Shown: positions 5,918 to 7,400 of the stretch, one piece after another
Layout: each line of letters opens with the position of its first letter
Position numbering within the stretch: the first letter of the stretch is position 1
Source: Chloroflexota bacterium
GTDB taxonomy: Bacteria > Chloroflexota > Anaerolineae > UBA7937
Direction of reading: 5' to 3'
NCBI GenBank assembly: GCA_003453555.1
Contig: DMLA01000097.1
Span: 1 to 7,400, forward strand
DNA length: 7,400 bases
Program-made: the position numbers and the translations under genes
The notes under the pieces: generated by a model
What the model was told of the DNA's origin: nothing
Databases searched by the model: none
What the model saw: the letters and a program-made list of their open reading frames with translations, nothing else

Positions 5918-7285
5918 TTAGGCTGGGGGTGGATCCCGTTCGAAACTTATCCCCTGGCTTTCCAGCCAGGCGGCTCGGGCCTCGGCCGCTATGGAGAGGG
6001 AGCCGGCAGCGCAGACCAGGTCGGCTTTCTCAGCCTGGCGCAGAGCCTTCCAGAGGGCCTTGTCGACCTGGGGTTCCATCTGACAACGGTGGCCCAGAGC
6101 GTTGACTTGCTGAGCCAGGATATTGGCGTCGATAGCCCGCGGGTGAAGAGACTGGGTCACGAAGACTTGATCTGCCAGTGGCAAGAGTTGTCTTAACATG
6201 GCTTCGAAGTCATGGCCATGCAAGGCACCGAAAATGAGGATCAGCCGCTGGAAATCGAAGTACTCTTTAAGGGCCTGAGCCAAGGCTTCAGTCGATTCTA
6301 GGTTGTGGGCTCCGTCTACCACTAGTAGGGGCTCTTCGTTAAGCACTTCCACTCGCCCGGGCCAGAAGGTGGTCTCTAACCCTGCTACTACATTCTGGGG
6401 AGAGAGGGATACTCCCTGCCTTGCCAGTTCGGCCATGGTAGCCACGACGGTGGTAGTGTTCACTAACTGATGGGCTCCCAGAAAGGGTATGGAAAGGTTG
6501 GCGTAGTCTCTGCAGAGGCTTGAAGAGCCCCCATTAGGCTTCTTATGACAATGCACGTCTAGTTTTTGCCCCTTCAGATCAAAGCCTTTCCTTTTCCAGG
6601 TCCAATCACGACCTGCCAGAGTCAGGGGTGCCCTCCGTTCTCGACAGACCCGCTTGATGACCCTTAAAGCCGTGGGTCTCTGGGGCATAGAGACCACTGG
6701 CCTTCCTTCCTTGATTATCCCCGCTTTCTCGAACGCTATCTGGCTCAACCTGTGCCCCAGCACATCCACATGATCGTATCCGATGAGGGTGATGACCACC
6801 ACCGCCGGGTCAACGACGTTAGTGGTGTCCAGGCGGCCGCCCAGCCCCGTCTCCAAGATGGCCCACTCCACCTTCTCTTGGGCGAAGTGGGAGAAGGCCA
6901 GGGCGGTGGTGATCTCGAAGGTGGTGAGCCCCGAGAACCGCTCCGCTAGGGGCATCAGCCGCTCTACATGGGCCACTAATCGCTTCTCGGTTATGAGTTG
7001 TCCCCCGGTCTGGATACGCTCCCTATAGGTATGGAGGTGAGGGGAGGTGAAGAGGCCGGTCTTATACCCCGCGGCCCGCAGGATGCTCTCTATCATGGCC
7101 GCGGTGGAGCCTTTGCCTTTGGTCCCCGCGATGTGGACCGCTTTGTATCGCCGGTGGGGCTGGCCTAAGAGTTTCAGCAGGGCCGTGATGCGCGAGAGAT
7201 CGAAGCGGCGAGGGCCTTCCAGAGAGCTTCTCTCGTAATCGACGAAGCTGTAGATATAATCTAGGGCCTCTTGATAGGTGAGCAT
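5918..7285 (-). CDS. folC: Folylpolyglutamate synthase / dihydrofolate synthase
   Basis: ATP-dependent Mur-ligase-family enzyme that adds glutamate to dihydropteroate and/or tetrahydrofolate, retaining folates in the cell. Visible motifs are the P-loop GTKGKGST (54-61), TSPHL (80-84), the TTFEITTALAF segment, LETGLGGRLDTTNVV, a DHV motif in the ITLIGYDHVDVLG segment, AFEKAGIIK with the Lys region usually carbamylated in this family, WPGRVEVL, and DGAHN (324-328). At 455 residues it is somewhat longer than E. coli FolC (422); part of the extra length is a hydrophilic loop of the KKPNGGSSS type just before the FLGAHQ motif. Whether it has both synthase activities cannot be decided from sequence. 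The start follows an in-frame TAG directly and matches the family N terminus (MLTYQEAL). There is no Shine-Dalgarno; a -10-like TAAAAT sits ten bases upstream, suggesting a nearly leaderless mRNA. First gene of the folC-queD-xpt unit. Confidence 0.96.
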   Translation of the reverse strand: MLTYQEALDYIYSFVDYERSSLEGPRRFDLSRITALLKLLGQPHRRYKAVHIAGTKGKGSTAAMIESILRAAGYKTGLFTSPHLHTYRERIQTGGQLITEKRLVAHVERLMPLAERFSGLTTFEITTALAFSHFAQEKVEWAILETGLGGRLDTTNVVDPAVVVITLIGYDHVDVLGHRLSQIAFEKAGIIKEGRPVVSMPQRPTALRVIKRVCRERRAPLTLAGRDWTWKRKGFDLKGQKLDVHCHKKPNGGSSSLCRDYANLSIPFLGAHQLVNTTTVVATMAELARQGVSLSPQNVVAGLETTFWPGRVEVLNEEPLLVVDGAHNLESTEALAQALKEYFDFQRLILIFGALHGHDFEAMLRQLLPLADQVFVTQSLHPRAIDANILAQQVNALGHRCQMEPQVDKALWKALRQAEKADLVCAAGSLSIAAEARAAWLESQGISFERDPPPA

Positions 7286-7295
7286 CTAAACAGCC

Positions 7296-7324
7296 ATTTT
7301 AGGGCAACTCTCTCCAAAAGTAAA
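7296..7324 (-). promoter_or_regulatory. Candidate promoter of the folC-queD-xpt operon
   Basis: On the minus strand TTTACT (complement of 7319-7324, 4/6 to TTGACA) is followed after 17 bases by TAAAAT (complement of 7296-7301, 5/6 to TATAAT). The predicted start of transcription is near 7289, about four bases before the folC ATG, too little for a ribosome binding site. The absence of a Shine-Dalgarno before folC, unlike queD and xpt, supports this placement. Confidence 0.4.
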
Positions 7325-7400
7325 CAGTTGCCAGAAAGGCTCTGTCGTGCTACCATTGTTGAACTGTGGATAGGAAAGGGCTTGGCCTTAGCAAGGTCGC
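7325..7400. other. Intergenic sequence upstream of folC, no gene seen
   Basis: No coding region, tRNA or clear regulatory site is recognisable here. There are only short inverted repeats: ACAGTT (7324-7329) with AACTGT (7362-7367), and inside them CAGA (7332-7335) with TCTG (7341-7344). The stems are too short to call an RNA element. The sequence runs off the window, so a neighbouring gene may begin or end just beyond 7400. Confidence 0.3.

Noticed and set aside
5884..6196. Open frames on the plus strand opposite the 3' end of folC
   Set aside because: They lack family resemblance and lie opposite a fully conserved folC reading frame.
1..7400. Mobile elements, CRISPR arrays, tRNA or rRNA genes, defence systems
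   Set aside because: No transposase, direct-repeat array, cloverleaf-like sequence or defence gene was recognised; all six genes are intact and have ordinary chromosomal neighbours.

Overview
The window is an ordinary-looking chromosomal segment of a GC-rich bacterium, with densely packed, intact genes and no sign of mobile DNA, CRISPR or RNA genes. The best guess for the host is a (possibly thermophilic) member of the Chloroflexota. This rests on the secreted protein at 123-800, whose Ig-like domain followed by a Pro/Thr-repeat linker and a C-terminal membrane anchor is a style common in that phylum. Two transcription units also appear to begin almost exactly at their start codon. The assignment is an inference from style, not from a marker gene.

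Left part, plus strand (123-4910): a membrane-anchored secreted Ig-like protein of unknown role, then pth (peptidyl-tRNA hydrolase), then mfd (transcription-repair coupling factor). pth and mfd overlap by four bases (TTGA) and are almost certainly co-transcribed and translationally coupled. pth rescues stalled peptidyl-tRNA and Mfd rescues stalled RNA polymerase.

Right part, minus strand (7285-4934): folC (folylpolyglutamate/dihydrofolate synthase), then a COG0720 tunnel-fold pterin enzyme (queD-like), then xpt (xanthine phosphoribosyltransferase). The gaps are 33 and 21 bases, so this is one operon read from about 7289 leftwards. The two operons converge with only 23 bases between the stop codons of mfd and xpt, and no clear terminator there.

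The most interesting point is the queD-like protein. Its active-site signature is C-E-x-x-H-G-H, which combines the Cys of queuosine-pathway QueD (CxxxHGH) with the Glu of folate-pathway PTPS-III (ExxHGH). Together with the adjacent folC this suggests a dual-function enzyme that feeds both tRNA queuosine and folate synthesis. Other observations worth a look are two likely leaderless promoters, a G-quadruplex-capable tract on the template strand of the Ig-like gene, and the terminator-poor convergent junction. I did not find a clearly new multi-gene system.
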